Shown piece after piece: positions 9,428-16,851 of a DNA stretch of 64,000 nucleotides. Below the pieces are notes generated by a model, which worked only from the letters and a program-made list of their open reading frames with translations, was not told the origin of the DNA and searched no databases. Every line of letters starts with the position of its first letter. Position 1 is the first letter of the stretch. The position numbers and the translations under genes were made by a program. The stretch comes from DSVZ01 sp964568145 (GTDB lineage: Bacteria > Verrucomicrobiota > Verrucomicrobiia > Limisphaerales > J093), in the NCBI GenBank assembly GCA_964568145.1, contig CAZMOZ010000012.1:1-64000 (forward strand), read 5' to 3'.

Positions 9428-10378
9428 CTACCGCATGCGCTCGAAGGTCCGGGCCAGGATCTGCCAGCTCTTCAACCCTTGGGTCTTCGCCTGTTGCTCC
9501 GTGTTGATTTTCGCTTCCAGGGCGTTCTTGGTCGGCCGGCTGACGCGGTAAAAGATGCCGAAGTAGCCGGGGAACGGCGCCCCGGCGAGTTGGTAGGCCG
9601 CCGCCTCGTCGGTCGGATCGTGCGTGGCCGGCACCGTGTTGAACGTCCCGCCCTTGCGCGGGCTGGCGCCGTCAAAGGCCCCCGGGAAAAACTCCACGCA
9701 TTCGCTCAAGCATTCAATGAAGCTGAACCCGTCGTGGTCCATCGCCGCCTCCATCACTTGGAGCAGATGGTTCGGGTTGGTGCTGGAAGTGCGGGCTACG
9801 AACGTCGCGCCCGCGGCGATGGCCTGTTTCAAGGGATTGATCGGCTGGTCCACGGCGCCCCAGATGTCAGTCTTGCTTTTGTAGCCCAGCGGCGACGTTG
9901 GCGAGGTCTGCTTCTTGGTCAGGCCGTACACTTCGTTGTCCATCACCACCAGCGTCATTTTCACGTTCTTGCGCGCGGTGTGGGTGAAGTGGTTGCCGCC
10001 GATGGAAAAAGCGTCGCCGTCGCCGCTGAACACGAAGACGTGCAGGTCGGGCCGCGTGAGCGAAACGCCGGTGGCAAACGGCAGCGCCCGCCCGTGAATG
10101 AAGTGCGCGCCGTGCGCCTGGACGAAATACGGAAAGCGGCTCGAGCAGCCGATGCCGGACACGCTCACAAACTTCTCCTGCCAGAGGCGGCGTTTTTCGA
10201 TCAGCTTGAAGTACAGCGCCAGCACGGAGAAATCACCGCAGCCGGGGCACCACGTCGGGTGGTCGGCGGCGAGTTCCTTCTTGGTCAGCGGCGCGCGGGT
10301 CTCGCCGCCCGGCGCGACCGGCTGGGGAGCCGGCGAAGTGGTTTCAACTGCCGGGACGGTGACGGGAGTGGCACTCAT
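9428..10378 (-). CDS. korB: 2-oxoacid:ferredoxin oxidoreductase, beta subunit
   Basis: This 316-residue protein is the thiamine-diphosphate-binding beta subunit of a 2-oxoglutarate/2-oxoacid:ferredoxin oxidoreductase, which converts a 2-oxoacid plus CoA to acyl-CoA, CO2 and reduced ferredoxin. It shows HPTWCPGCGDFSVLAL (iron-sulfur cysteines), the GIGCSSRFPYFVQAHGAH segment, the ThDP motif FSGDGDAFSIGGNHF, and MDNEVYGLTKKQTSPT. It starts at 10378, 46 bp after korA ends, so the two form an operon. The N-terminal 30 residues are an alanine/proline-rich extension. Substrate preference (2-oxoglutarate or another oxoacid) is not certain. Confidence 0.93.
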   Translation of the reverse strand: MSATPVTVPAVETTSPAPQPVAPGGETRAPLTKKELAADHPTWCPGCGDFSVLALYFKLIEKRRLWQEKFVSVSGIGCSSRFPYFVQAHGAHFIHGRALPFATGVSLTRPDLHVFVFSGDGDAFSIGGNHFTHTARKNVKMTLVVMDNEVYGLTKKQTSPTSPLGYKSKTDIWGAVDQPINPLKQAIAAGATFVARTSSTNPNHLLQVMEAAMDHDGFSFIECLSECVEFFPGAFDGASPRKGGTFNTVPATHDPTDEAAAYQLAGAPFPGYFGIFYRVSRPTKNALEAKINTEQQAKTQGLKSWQILARTFERMR

Positions 10379-10424
10379 GTCGGAAATCAAGGCAAGGGGT
10401 TTCAGGATCGTTTCGCGGCGGCCG

Positions 10425-12242
10425 TTAAAACCGGCGCAGGCCGTCGGCCACTTCCTGGCGGAGTTGCTCGACGATCTCGCGCACCTTGAAGGCCAGGCCG
10501 TCGGTTTTGTTGATGCCGCGGATTTCCGGGTTGCCGAACCGGGCGCGCAGCAGGCCGGCAAGCTGGCCGTAGCCGTACACGCCCTCGTCGTTCATCTCCA
10601 CCACGCGGATGTGCCGGAAGGCGGCGAAGATGCGCTCCAGGCCGGGCGGCAGCGGATGGAGATGCCGCAGATGCACGGCGGAAACCGCCTGACCCGCCGC
10701 GCGCGCGTGGTCCACCGCCTCGCGGATGGGACCGCAGGTGGAGCCCCAGCCCACCAGCAGGACCTCGCCTTCCGGCGCGCCATAGACCTGCGGCTGGGGC
10801 AGCGTGGTGGCCAGGGCCTGGAGCTTGCGCCGCCGCTTGGCGTTCATGCGGGCGTGCAAGGCCGGCGAACTGGTCGGGTGCCCGAACTCGTCGTGCTCCA
10901 GGCCGGTGAGAATGGGGTAGATGCCGTTGAGGACGCGGGTGCCCGGCGCGCGATGCCGCGCCACGCCGTCTTCGGCGGCCAGGTCGTACGGCTTGTGCTC
11001 GGGCACGGGCGTCAGGTCAATCGGGAGTTCCCGGCAAAGGCGCTCGAGGTCCGGCTCGTCGAATGCCTCGATGCGGGTGGCCAGCGCCTGGTCCGAGAGC
11101 ACCACCACCGGCACGTTGTACTGGCGGGCGAGGTTGACCGCTTCAATGGCGGTGTAGAAACAATCCTCGACGTTGGCCGGCGCCAGCACCACACGCGGCG
11201 AGTCGCCGTGGCCGCCAAAGCACGCGATGTTCAGGTCGGACTGCTCGACATTGGTGGGCAGGCCGGTGGACGGTCCGCCGCGCTGGATGTCAATCACCAC
11301 CAGCGGCACCTCGGCCATCACGCCCCAGCCCAGGGCCTCGGTCTTGAGGGAAATGCCCGGGCCGCTGCTGCCGGTGACTGCCACGCGGCCGGCATAGCTG
11401 GCGCCCAGCGCCATGGCAATCGAGGCGATCTCGTCCTCGCACTGGACAAACGTGCCGCCGTACTTGGGCAGCTCCCGCCGCAGCAATTCCATGATGTCCG
11501 ACCACGGCGTGATGGGGTAGCCGGCGCCGAAGCGCACGCCCGCGGCAATCAGGCCGTAGGCCAGCGCCTCGTTCCCGGTCATGACCACCTGCCGGACGCC
11601 GCGCCGGTGCGGCTCCGCGAACTGGAAGGTCTCCAGCACGTTGCCCAGCGAATAGCTGTAGCCGGCGTCGAAGGCGTTCATCGCATTTTGCAGGATGCTC
11701 GGGTCCTTGCCGCCGAAGCGCTCGGTGATGAGCGTCTTCAGCTTGGCCACGTCGAGGTCGAACATCTTGGCGATCAGCCCCACCGCGTACACGTTCTTGC
11801 CCTTGTCCCGGGCCGTGCCGCCGATGGCCTCCACCGTGAGGCCCGAGATGGGCACGCCCACGTGGCGGAAGGTCTCCTTCCATTCCGCGCGCGGCTCCAC
11901 GTGGTCGGAGTCGAACACCACGATGCCGCCTTTGCGCAGCGAGTGGATGTGCTCCTCGTAGGAATGCTGGTAGAACGCCAGCAGCACGTCCGCGTCGTCG
12001 CCCGCGCTGAGGATTTCGCCCGAGCCCATGCGGACCTGGAAGATGGACGGACCGCCCGAGATGGTGGACGGGATGGTCATGTAGGTCATCACATCCTGCT
12101 CGGTGCGGCCGGCCAGGCGGGCCAGCATGCCGCCGATGGCCTGGATGCCGTCCTGCGAGTTGCCCGCGAGGCGGATCACAATGTCCCGGACCTGCCGCCG
12201 GCCGTTGACCGCCGCGGGCGCCGCTGCCGTGCTTGTGCTCAT
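10425..12242 (-). CDS. korA: 2-oxoacid:ferredoxin oxidoreductase, alpha subunit (gamma-alpha fusion)
   Basis: This 605-residue subunit begins with a gamma domain (IVIRLAGNSQDGIQAIGGML) and continues into the pyrimidine-binding alpha domain (GNEALAYGLIAAGVRFGAGYPITPWSDIMELL, ASIAMALGASYAGRVAVTGSSGPG). QRGGPSTGLPTNVEQSDL and a C-terminal transketolase-like domain (VHLRHLHPLPPGLERI) follow. This gamma-alpha fusion is the common bacterial two-subunit KorAB layout. ATG 12242 is chosen; ATG 12257 would add five residues. It is first in the operon with korB. No ferredoxin gene is nearby. Confidence 0.93.
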   Translation of the reverse strand: MSTSTAAAPAAVNGRRQVRDIVIRLAGNSQDGIQAIGGMLARLAGRTEQDVMTYMTIPSTISGGPSIFQVRMGSGEILSAGDDADVLLAFYQHSYEEHIHSLRKGGIVVFDSDHVEPRAEWKETFRHVGVPISGLTVEAIGGTARDKGKNVYAVGLIAKMFDLDVAKLKTLITERFGGKDPSILQNAMNAFDAGYSYSLGNVLETFQFAEPHRRGVRQVVMTGNEALAYGLIAAGVRFGAGYPITPWSDIMELLRRELPKYGGTFVQCEDEIASIAMALGASYAGRVAVTGSSGPGISLKTEALGWGVMAEVPLVVIDIQRGGPSTGLPTNVEQSDLNIACFGGHGDSPRVVLAPANVEDCFYTAIEAVNLARQYNVPVVVLSDQALATRIEAFDEPDLERLCRELPIDLTPVPEHKPYDLAAEDGVARHRAPGTRVLNGIYPILTGLEHDEFGHPTSSPALHARMNAKRRRKLQALATTLPQPQVYGAPEGEVLLVGWGSTCGPIREAVDHARAAGQAVSAVHLRHLHPLPPGLERIFAAFRHIRVVEMNDEGVYGYGQLAGLLRARFGNPEIRGINKTDGLAFKVREIVEQLRQEVADGLRRF

Positions 12243-12257
12243 CACTCTGTCACCCAT

Positions 12258-12696
12258 TGCCTTTGAAGGCGCGTCCGACCCTGGTCCATCCAGGGCCGGG
12301 TGAGACGCGCCGGAACAAGTCAGGTTAACAGCGGACGGGGGGCGGTCAAACGCGAACGTTAAGGACGGTCCGGGGCAAAGGATGGGATGTGCTTATGGAG
12401 GCGGACGGTACGGGAGTCGTGCCGGTCAGGGCCCGGCGCGCGCATTTCCGGCCGGATGGAAAGCTCTAGCTGAAGGCTGTCCGAACAGCAGCCGGGGGGT
12501 GGAACCCGCCACCGGCCTGGGACGGCAAGCTACCTGCTTGCTTGGTTTCGGCGGCACATTGACGCCAAGCACGGGCTGGCAGCTCGATCCACCCGCCGTT
12601 TCGGACAGGCTGCAGGCCGGGGAACGGAGGCGGGCCAGCGGCAGGTGAGTGAACTCGGTTTGAGCCAGACGACCGGGCGCGGTCTGGCCGCCGGCC
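12258..12696. other. Intergenic, no gene seen
   Basis: About 440 bases lie between korA and the O-methyltransferase gene. It should hold the korAB promoter on the minus strand, but no clear -35/-10 pair, operator or long hairpin could be picked out. No coding stretch looks like a known protein. Confidence 0.4.
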
Positions 12697-13344
12697 TCAG
12701 CGCCGCTTGTAGCTGATGGCCATGCCGTCGTCCTTTTCCTTGGAAGCCTGCACGGTCACGGTCTCGTAGTTGCCGCCGGCCTGCACGTAATCGAGGTAGT
12801 CCCGCATGTCGCCCGCGAAGCGGATGACGTTGTCCGCCACCACCACCGCGCCGCGCTTGAGCTGGGGCTCGATCGCCTTGAGGTACTTCAGGTAATCGCG
12901 CTTGGCGGCGTCAATGAACACGAAGTCGAACTCGCCCTCGAGCGTGGGCAGCACCTTGAGCGCGTCGCCCTCGACCACGGTGACGGTCTTCTCCAACCCG
13001 GCCTTTTTTACGTTCTCGCGGCACTGGCGCGCCATCTCCGCGTCAATGTCAATGGTGATGAGGCGCCCGCCGGTGCGCTCGAAGCCGACGCCCATCTGGA
13101 TGGCGCCGTAGCCGGTGGCCGAGCCCACTTCGACGCCGCGTTCGGCGCCGGTGCTCTGCACGAGGATGCGCAGCAGCAGCGCGTCCTCGGGGGTGGTGTT
13201 GAGGCCGATGCGCTTGAACTCGCGGATGAACTTTTCGCGGGCCTCTTCGGAAACCGGCGGGTTGTCCGCCGCGCGGGCAGGGGTGAGGTTCACAGTCAAC
13301 ACGCCGCCCAGCAGGGCGGCCCAAAACAAACGAGTGTTCTTCAT
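12697..13344 (-). CDS. Exported class I O-methyltransferase (COMT type)
   Basis: This 215-residue SAM-dependent O-methyltransferase of the caffeoyl-CoA/catechol type has motif I (GVEVGSATGYGAIQM), GGRLITIDIDAEMA, the metal/catechol-site region FDFVFIDAAKRDYLKYL and AVVVADNVIRFAG. Unusually for a SAM enzyme it begins with a clear signal peptide (MKNTRLFWAALLGGVLTVNLTPARA), which suggests a periplasmic or anchored protein. Such exported members are often annotated in this phylum, and where SAM would come from outside the cytosol is unclear. Substrate unknown. Confidence 0.85.
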   Translation of the reverse strand: MKNTRLFWAALLGGVLTVNLTPARAADNPPVSEEAREKFIREFKRIGLNTTPEDALLLRILVQSTGAERGVEVGSATGYGAIQMGVGFERTGGRLITIDIDAEMARQCRENVKKAGLEKTVTVVEGDALKVLPTLEGEFDFVFIDAAKRDYLKYLKAIEPQLKRGAVVVADNVIRFAGDMRDYLDYVQAGGNYETVTVQASKEKDDGMAISYKRR

Positions 13345-13620
13345 GACTTCAAAAGTGGCTCACGAACAAGCTACGCGCCAGCCGCATCTGTTTCCTCACC
13401 GGAACGAGTCGGAAGGTTGACCGCGGATTTCACGGATGATCAGGGGGCGACGGCTCGTCTGGAACTCCGGCGGCGGTCACCTTCGGTGAGCTGTCCGAAG
13501 CCGCACCGTGCCGTTGGCAGCCGATCCCATCCGCGAAGCCCGTGTTGTCCGTGGTTCCTTGTTCTGCACTGTTCTGGTTTGGCAGAAGCGGGTTTGGGCG
13601 GGCCGCCGACCACAACGCGC
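13345..13620. other. Intergenic, no gene seen
   Basis: About 275 bases separate two minus-strand genes. The stretch includes an AT-rich piece near 13420-13440 (GCGGATTTCACGGATGATCA) and text resembling part of the dispersed repeat (TGGTTCCTTGTTCTGCAC). No hairpin terminator or coding stretch is convincing. Confidence 0.35.
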
Positions 13621-14379
13621 TCAATCCGGCACAGCGGCCACGATCGCCTCGTCAAAGCTCGGCACGACCCGCTGGCCGGGTTCCACGACGAGGAAATCCG
13701 CCCGGGCCCAGTCGCCGTCCAGCCAGCGTTGCAGCAGGCCGAGATCACCGGCTGCCTCCGCGAACGCCCAGCCTTTTTCCGCGCACAGGCGCCGCACCTG
13801 GTCACCCAGCCGCAGCGGCCGGGCGAAGTCGAACTCGATCAGCGTGCCGTGCGTGTAGTGCTGCGTCCACCGCAGCATTTCCTCCAGGAGGTAGCGCGCC
13901 TGCTCCTCGCCGTACTTGGCGGTCCATTCGGCGAAGTTGCCCTGGAGGGTGGAGGTGGACTGCGTGGGCATGAACGCGCCGTGGCCGCTCGCGCCCTCGC
14001 CTTTCCGGCGCACCGGCACTTCAAGCCAGCCCGCCGTGAAGTAGTACGTGCCGGGCCGGTCGGTGAAACAGCGCTGGTAGCGTTCCTTCGAGCCCAGAAA
14101 GAAGGTGATGCAGTCGTGCGCGCGGGGAATGACCAGCCGCGTCGGGTCGGCGCGCAAATCCTTGAGGATGCTACCGCACAGCCCGTAGCCGAGCAGCACC
14201 GCGTCGTAACGGCCGGCTGGCACGGCCTCGATCCGGCGCTGAAGCTCGTCCCGGCCGCGGGCGGGAGTGTCGTGCAAACCCTGGGGCAGGAACTCCAGGT
14301 CCACGATGTTCGGGCTGCGGGCGAGGCAGTGGCAGATTTCGCGCCGGGCGATCTCGCAGGCGATGACTTTGAGGATCAT
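13621..14379 (-). CDS. DUF1638 domain-containing protein
   Basis: This 252-residue protein begins MILKVIACEIARREICHC, the usual start of DUF1638 proteins. It keeps the pattern DAVLLGYGLCG, IPRAHDCITFFLGSKERY and PGTYYFTAGW. The family is found in methanogens and anaerobic bacteria, sometimes near corrinoid methyltransferases. Its function is not established, though the conserved cysteines and histidine suggest metal or cofactor binding. The start at 14379 lies 17 bp after the stop of the ThuA gene, so the two are probably co-transcribed. No methyltransferase partner is visible here. Confidence 0.8.
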   Translation of the reverse strand: MILKVIACEIARREICHCLARSPNIVDLEFLPQGLHDTPARGRDELQRRIEAVPAGRYDAVLLGYGLCGSILKDLRADPTRLVIPRAHDCITFFLGSKERYQRCFTDRPGTYYFTAGWLEVPVRRKGEGASGHGAFMPTQSTSTLQGNFAEWTAKYGEEQARYLLEEMLRWTQHYTHGTLIEFDFARPLRLGDQVRRLCAEKGWAFAEAAGDLGLLQRWLDGDWARADFLVVEPGQRVVPSFDEAIVAAVPD

Positions 14380-14396
14380 GGCGGGCGCCCCGGCGG

Positions 14397-15152
14397 CTAG
14401 TCGCGCCGGGCCGTCCAGCGGATGGCGTTGGCCAGCAGCCGGCGGTAGTGCGGATTCTCGTAAGCGAAGTGGTCGTGGCCCAACTGGATGTACACCACCC
14501 GCGCCGCCGCGTAGGTCCTGGCCCAGGCCAGCACCGGGCCGCTGGTGGGCTCCTTCGTGCCCAGCAGCGGCGTCACGCCCGGCGCCACGTCGAAGAGGTT
14601 GTACGTCTCGTCGTGAATCTCGAAATCCTCCAGGCCGCGCGTGACGGGATGGTCCTTCGCCAGCACCTGCACACGGAACTTCACGTCGTGCTTGTACTGC
14701 GAGCGCGCCTTGGGCACGCCGTCGCGGGTGGTGGCCTGGAGGTAATACTTGGCGCCGATGATCCGCTCGTACTCGGGCCAGTTCTGGTAATTGGCGATGG
14801 CGTGGTGGGTGACGACCAGCCCCTTGCCGTCCTGCAGGCGCGCCACGAAATCCTTCCGCTCCGCCTCGCCGATGTCCTGCCACATGTCGTACAGCACCAT
14901 CACGTCCCATTCCTTCGCCTTTTCGGCGCTCAACCAGGCCTGGGCCTGCGGGTGGGTGACGTGCGTGAACGTGATCTCCCGGTTGTCACGGAAGACCTGC
15001 AGGAACTGGTTGGTCTCGTAATCGTGCCCGCCGGTGACCAGCAGCACGCGGATGGGCTCGGCTGCGGCGCCCGGCCGCGCGGTGGAGATCAGGGTCGCAA
15101 TGCCGCACGCGACCACCAGACCGGTGAGAAGACTGGGAAGTTTCGTTTTCAT
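14397..15152 (-). CDS. ThuA domain protein with signal peptide
   Basis: This 251-residue protein has an N-terminal signal (MKTKLPSLLTGLVVACGIATL, AAAE junction) followed by a ThuA-like class I glutamine amidotransferase fold: RVLLVTGGHDYETNQF, WDVMVLYDMWQDIGE, GLVVTHHAIANYQNWPEY, HPVTRGLEDFEIHDETYN and the end YIQLGHDHFAYENPHYRRL. ThuA is linked to trehalose and disaccharide use in rhizobia; exported copies are abundant in Verrucomicrobiota and Planctomycetota. ATG 15152 is chosen for the signal peptide. It lies between GH57 and DUF1638 genes on the same strand. Confidence 0.87.
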   Translation of the reverse strand: MKTKLPSLLTGLVVACGIATLISTARPGAAAEPIRVLLVTGGHDYETNQFLQVFRDNREITFTHVTHPQAQAWLSAEKAKEWDVMVLYDMWQDIGEAERKDFVARLQDGKGLVVTHHAIANYQNWPEYERIIGAKYYLQATTRDGVPKARSQYKHDVKFRVQVLAKDHPVTRGLEDFEIHDETYNLFDVAPGVTPLLGTKEPTSGPVLAWARTYAAARVVYIQLGHDHFAYENPHYRRLLANAIRWTARRD

Positions 15153-15239
15153 AGGTGTGTGTCCGACCGGGCGAATAGGCCCGCCGCGCGCGGCCGGCAA
15201 GGCTTTTCTCGCCGAGCCGCCGGCAAACCGGTCGCCGGT

Positions 15240-16814
15240 TCACGCCCAGTGCGTGTAGTCCACGTGCGGGAAGAGGTTGTCCAGCGCCTCGATCTGGCTG
15301 AGCCAGCCTTCGTCCACCGCGCCCTGCCGGAGCTGCCGGTGCAGCGAATTGAACCGCAGGATGTGCTCGCGCAACCGGCGGCTGGCGTAGCCGGGACTGC
15401 TCCCGGTGTGCAGAATGAACGGCCAGTCGCTGGCCTGGGCCAGGAGCAGTTCACGCGCGGCCTGCCGCAAGGCGCGCAGCTCGAGGCCCGCCGCCGGCGG
15501 CCAGCGGCTGGCCAGCTCGGTCATCCGTTCGCGGGCCACGGCCAGGTGCCGGCGGATCCACTCGTTTTTCTCGTTGAGCCACACGGCCAGGTAGCCTTCC
15601 TCGCCCCAGGAGGACGCCGCCGGTTGCGCCAGTTGATGCGTGCGATGCTGGCGCAGGTAATCGCCGGGCGTGACCAGTTGAATGCTGTCCGGCCCGGCCG
15701 CCGCCTCGCGCACAAACGCATCGAGGAAGTCCAGCCCCTCGTACCACCAGTGCCCGAAGAGTTCGGCGTCGAACGGCGCCACCAGGATGGGCGGCCGTTC
15801 CATCAACGCCGCCAGCCGGCCCAGATGCGCGCGCCGCGATTCGAAGAAATGCCGCGCCTGCGCGCGCGCCACGCGCACTGCGGCGTCGCGGTCATAAATC
15901 TCCGTCGCGCCCGCCGGTCCAGTGATGCGGTGGTACTTGATGCCCGTGAAGCCGCGGTGGCCCGGCGTGGGCAGGTACGGCCGCACGTACTCGAGGTCCA
16001 GATCGAACCCGATGTCCCGGTAAAAGTCCCGGAAGTGCGGGTCGCCTGGAAACCCGCCCTGCCGGCTCCAGACCTGCCGCGCCGAGTCGGGATCGCGCCC
16101 GAACACCGCCAGGCCGGCCGGCGTGAACACCGGCGCAAACACTCCGTAACGCGGCCGCGGCGAGCCGTGCAGCAGGCCGTGCGTTTCCAGCACCGTCCAT
16201 TGAAGGTTCGCCTCGGTCAGCAACGGTTCCACGGCCGGCTCGTAGGCGCATTCGGGCAGCCAGAAACCGGCCGGCGCGGCGCCAAAACACGCCCGGTGCT
16301 GATCCAGCGCGGTGCGCACCTGGCCGCGCACCGAGGGCGGGTGATCCGCCAGCAGCGGGAGCACGGCATGGGTGGCGGCGCAGGTGATGAGTTCGAGCCG
16401 CCGCGCGGTTTGCAGCCGGCCGAAGGCGCCCACCAGGTCGCGGTTGCACTCCAGCCAGAGCTGGCGCAGCCGGCGGAACCGTTCGAGGTAAAACTCCGCC
16501 AGACGGTGGTACTCGGGCTCCCAGTGTGTGCGAAGGACCTCCTTGCCGGCCAGTTCGATCAGCGCGTTCAGCCGGCTTTCGCACCGCGCACACAGCAACG
16601 GATCGAGGAGCATCGCGCACAGCGTCGGTGACAGCGAGAGCGTCAGCCGGGCGTTCACCCGGTCGCGCTCCCAGCCTTGCAGCACCTCGAGCAACGGCAG
16701 GTAGCACTCGACCACTGCCTCGAACAGCCAGCTTTCCTCGAGGAACCGCTCGTGCTCCGGGTGGCGCACAAACGGCAGGTGCGCGTGCAGAATGAGGGCG
16801 AAATGTCCGGGCAT
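15240..16814 (-). CDS. GH57 glycoside hydrolase, 1,4-alpha-glucan branching enzyme-like
   Basis: This 524-residue GH57 protein opens with HFALILHAHLPFVRHPEH. The likely nucleophile is E188 in WLPECAY and the acid/base is D349 in APFDAELFGHWWYEG, both standard for GH57 branching enzymes (DUF1957-type C-terminus). The C-terminal helical bundle includes WGEEGYLAVWLNEKNEWIRRHL and the ending HILRFNSLHRQL...FPHVDY. It has no signal peptide, so it probably acts on cytosolic glycogen. The upstream gene encodes a DUF4912 protein, a pairing seen often in genomes, which supports co-function. Gap to that gene is 37 bp. Confidence 0.9.
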   Translation of the reverse strand: MPGHFALILHAHLPFVRHPEHERFLEESWLFEAVVECYLPLLEVLQGWERDRVNARLTLSLSPTLCAMLLDPLLCARCESRLNALIELAGKEVLRTHWEPEYHRLAEFYLERFRRLRQLWLECNRDLVGAFGRLQTARRLELITCAATHAVLPLLADHPPSVRGQVRTALDQHRACFGAAPAGFWLPECAYEPAVEPLLTEANLQWTVLETHGLLHGSPRPRYGVFAPVFTPAGLAVFGRDPDSARQVWSRQGGFPGDPHFRDFYRDIGFDLDLEYVRPYLPTPGHRGFTGIKYHRITGPAGATEIYDRDAAVRVARAQARHFFESRRAHLGRLAALMERPPILVAPFDAELFGHWWYEGLDFLDAFVREAAAGPDSIQLVTPGDYLRQHRTHQLAQPAASSWGEEGYLAVWLNEKNEWIRRHLAVARERMTELASRWPPAAGLELRALRQAARELLLAQASDWPFILHTGSSPGYASRRLREHILRFNSLHRQLRQGAVDEGWLSQIEALDNLFPHVDYTHWA

Positions 16815-16851
16815 GGTCAGGACAAACCGACGTCAAGGCTCGGAACGGGAA

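Noticed and set aside
10098..12266. Open frame of about 720 codons on the plus strand
   Set aside because: It is antisense to korA and korB, whose ThDP and cysteine motifs are complete.
14448..16631. Open frame of over 700 codons on the plus strand
   Set aside because: It is antisense to the ThuA and GH57 genes, which carry intact active sites. The translation is histidine/arginine/valine-rich with no recognisable domain.
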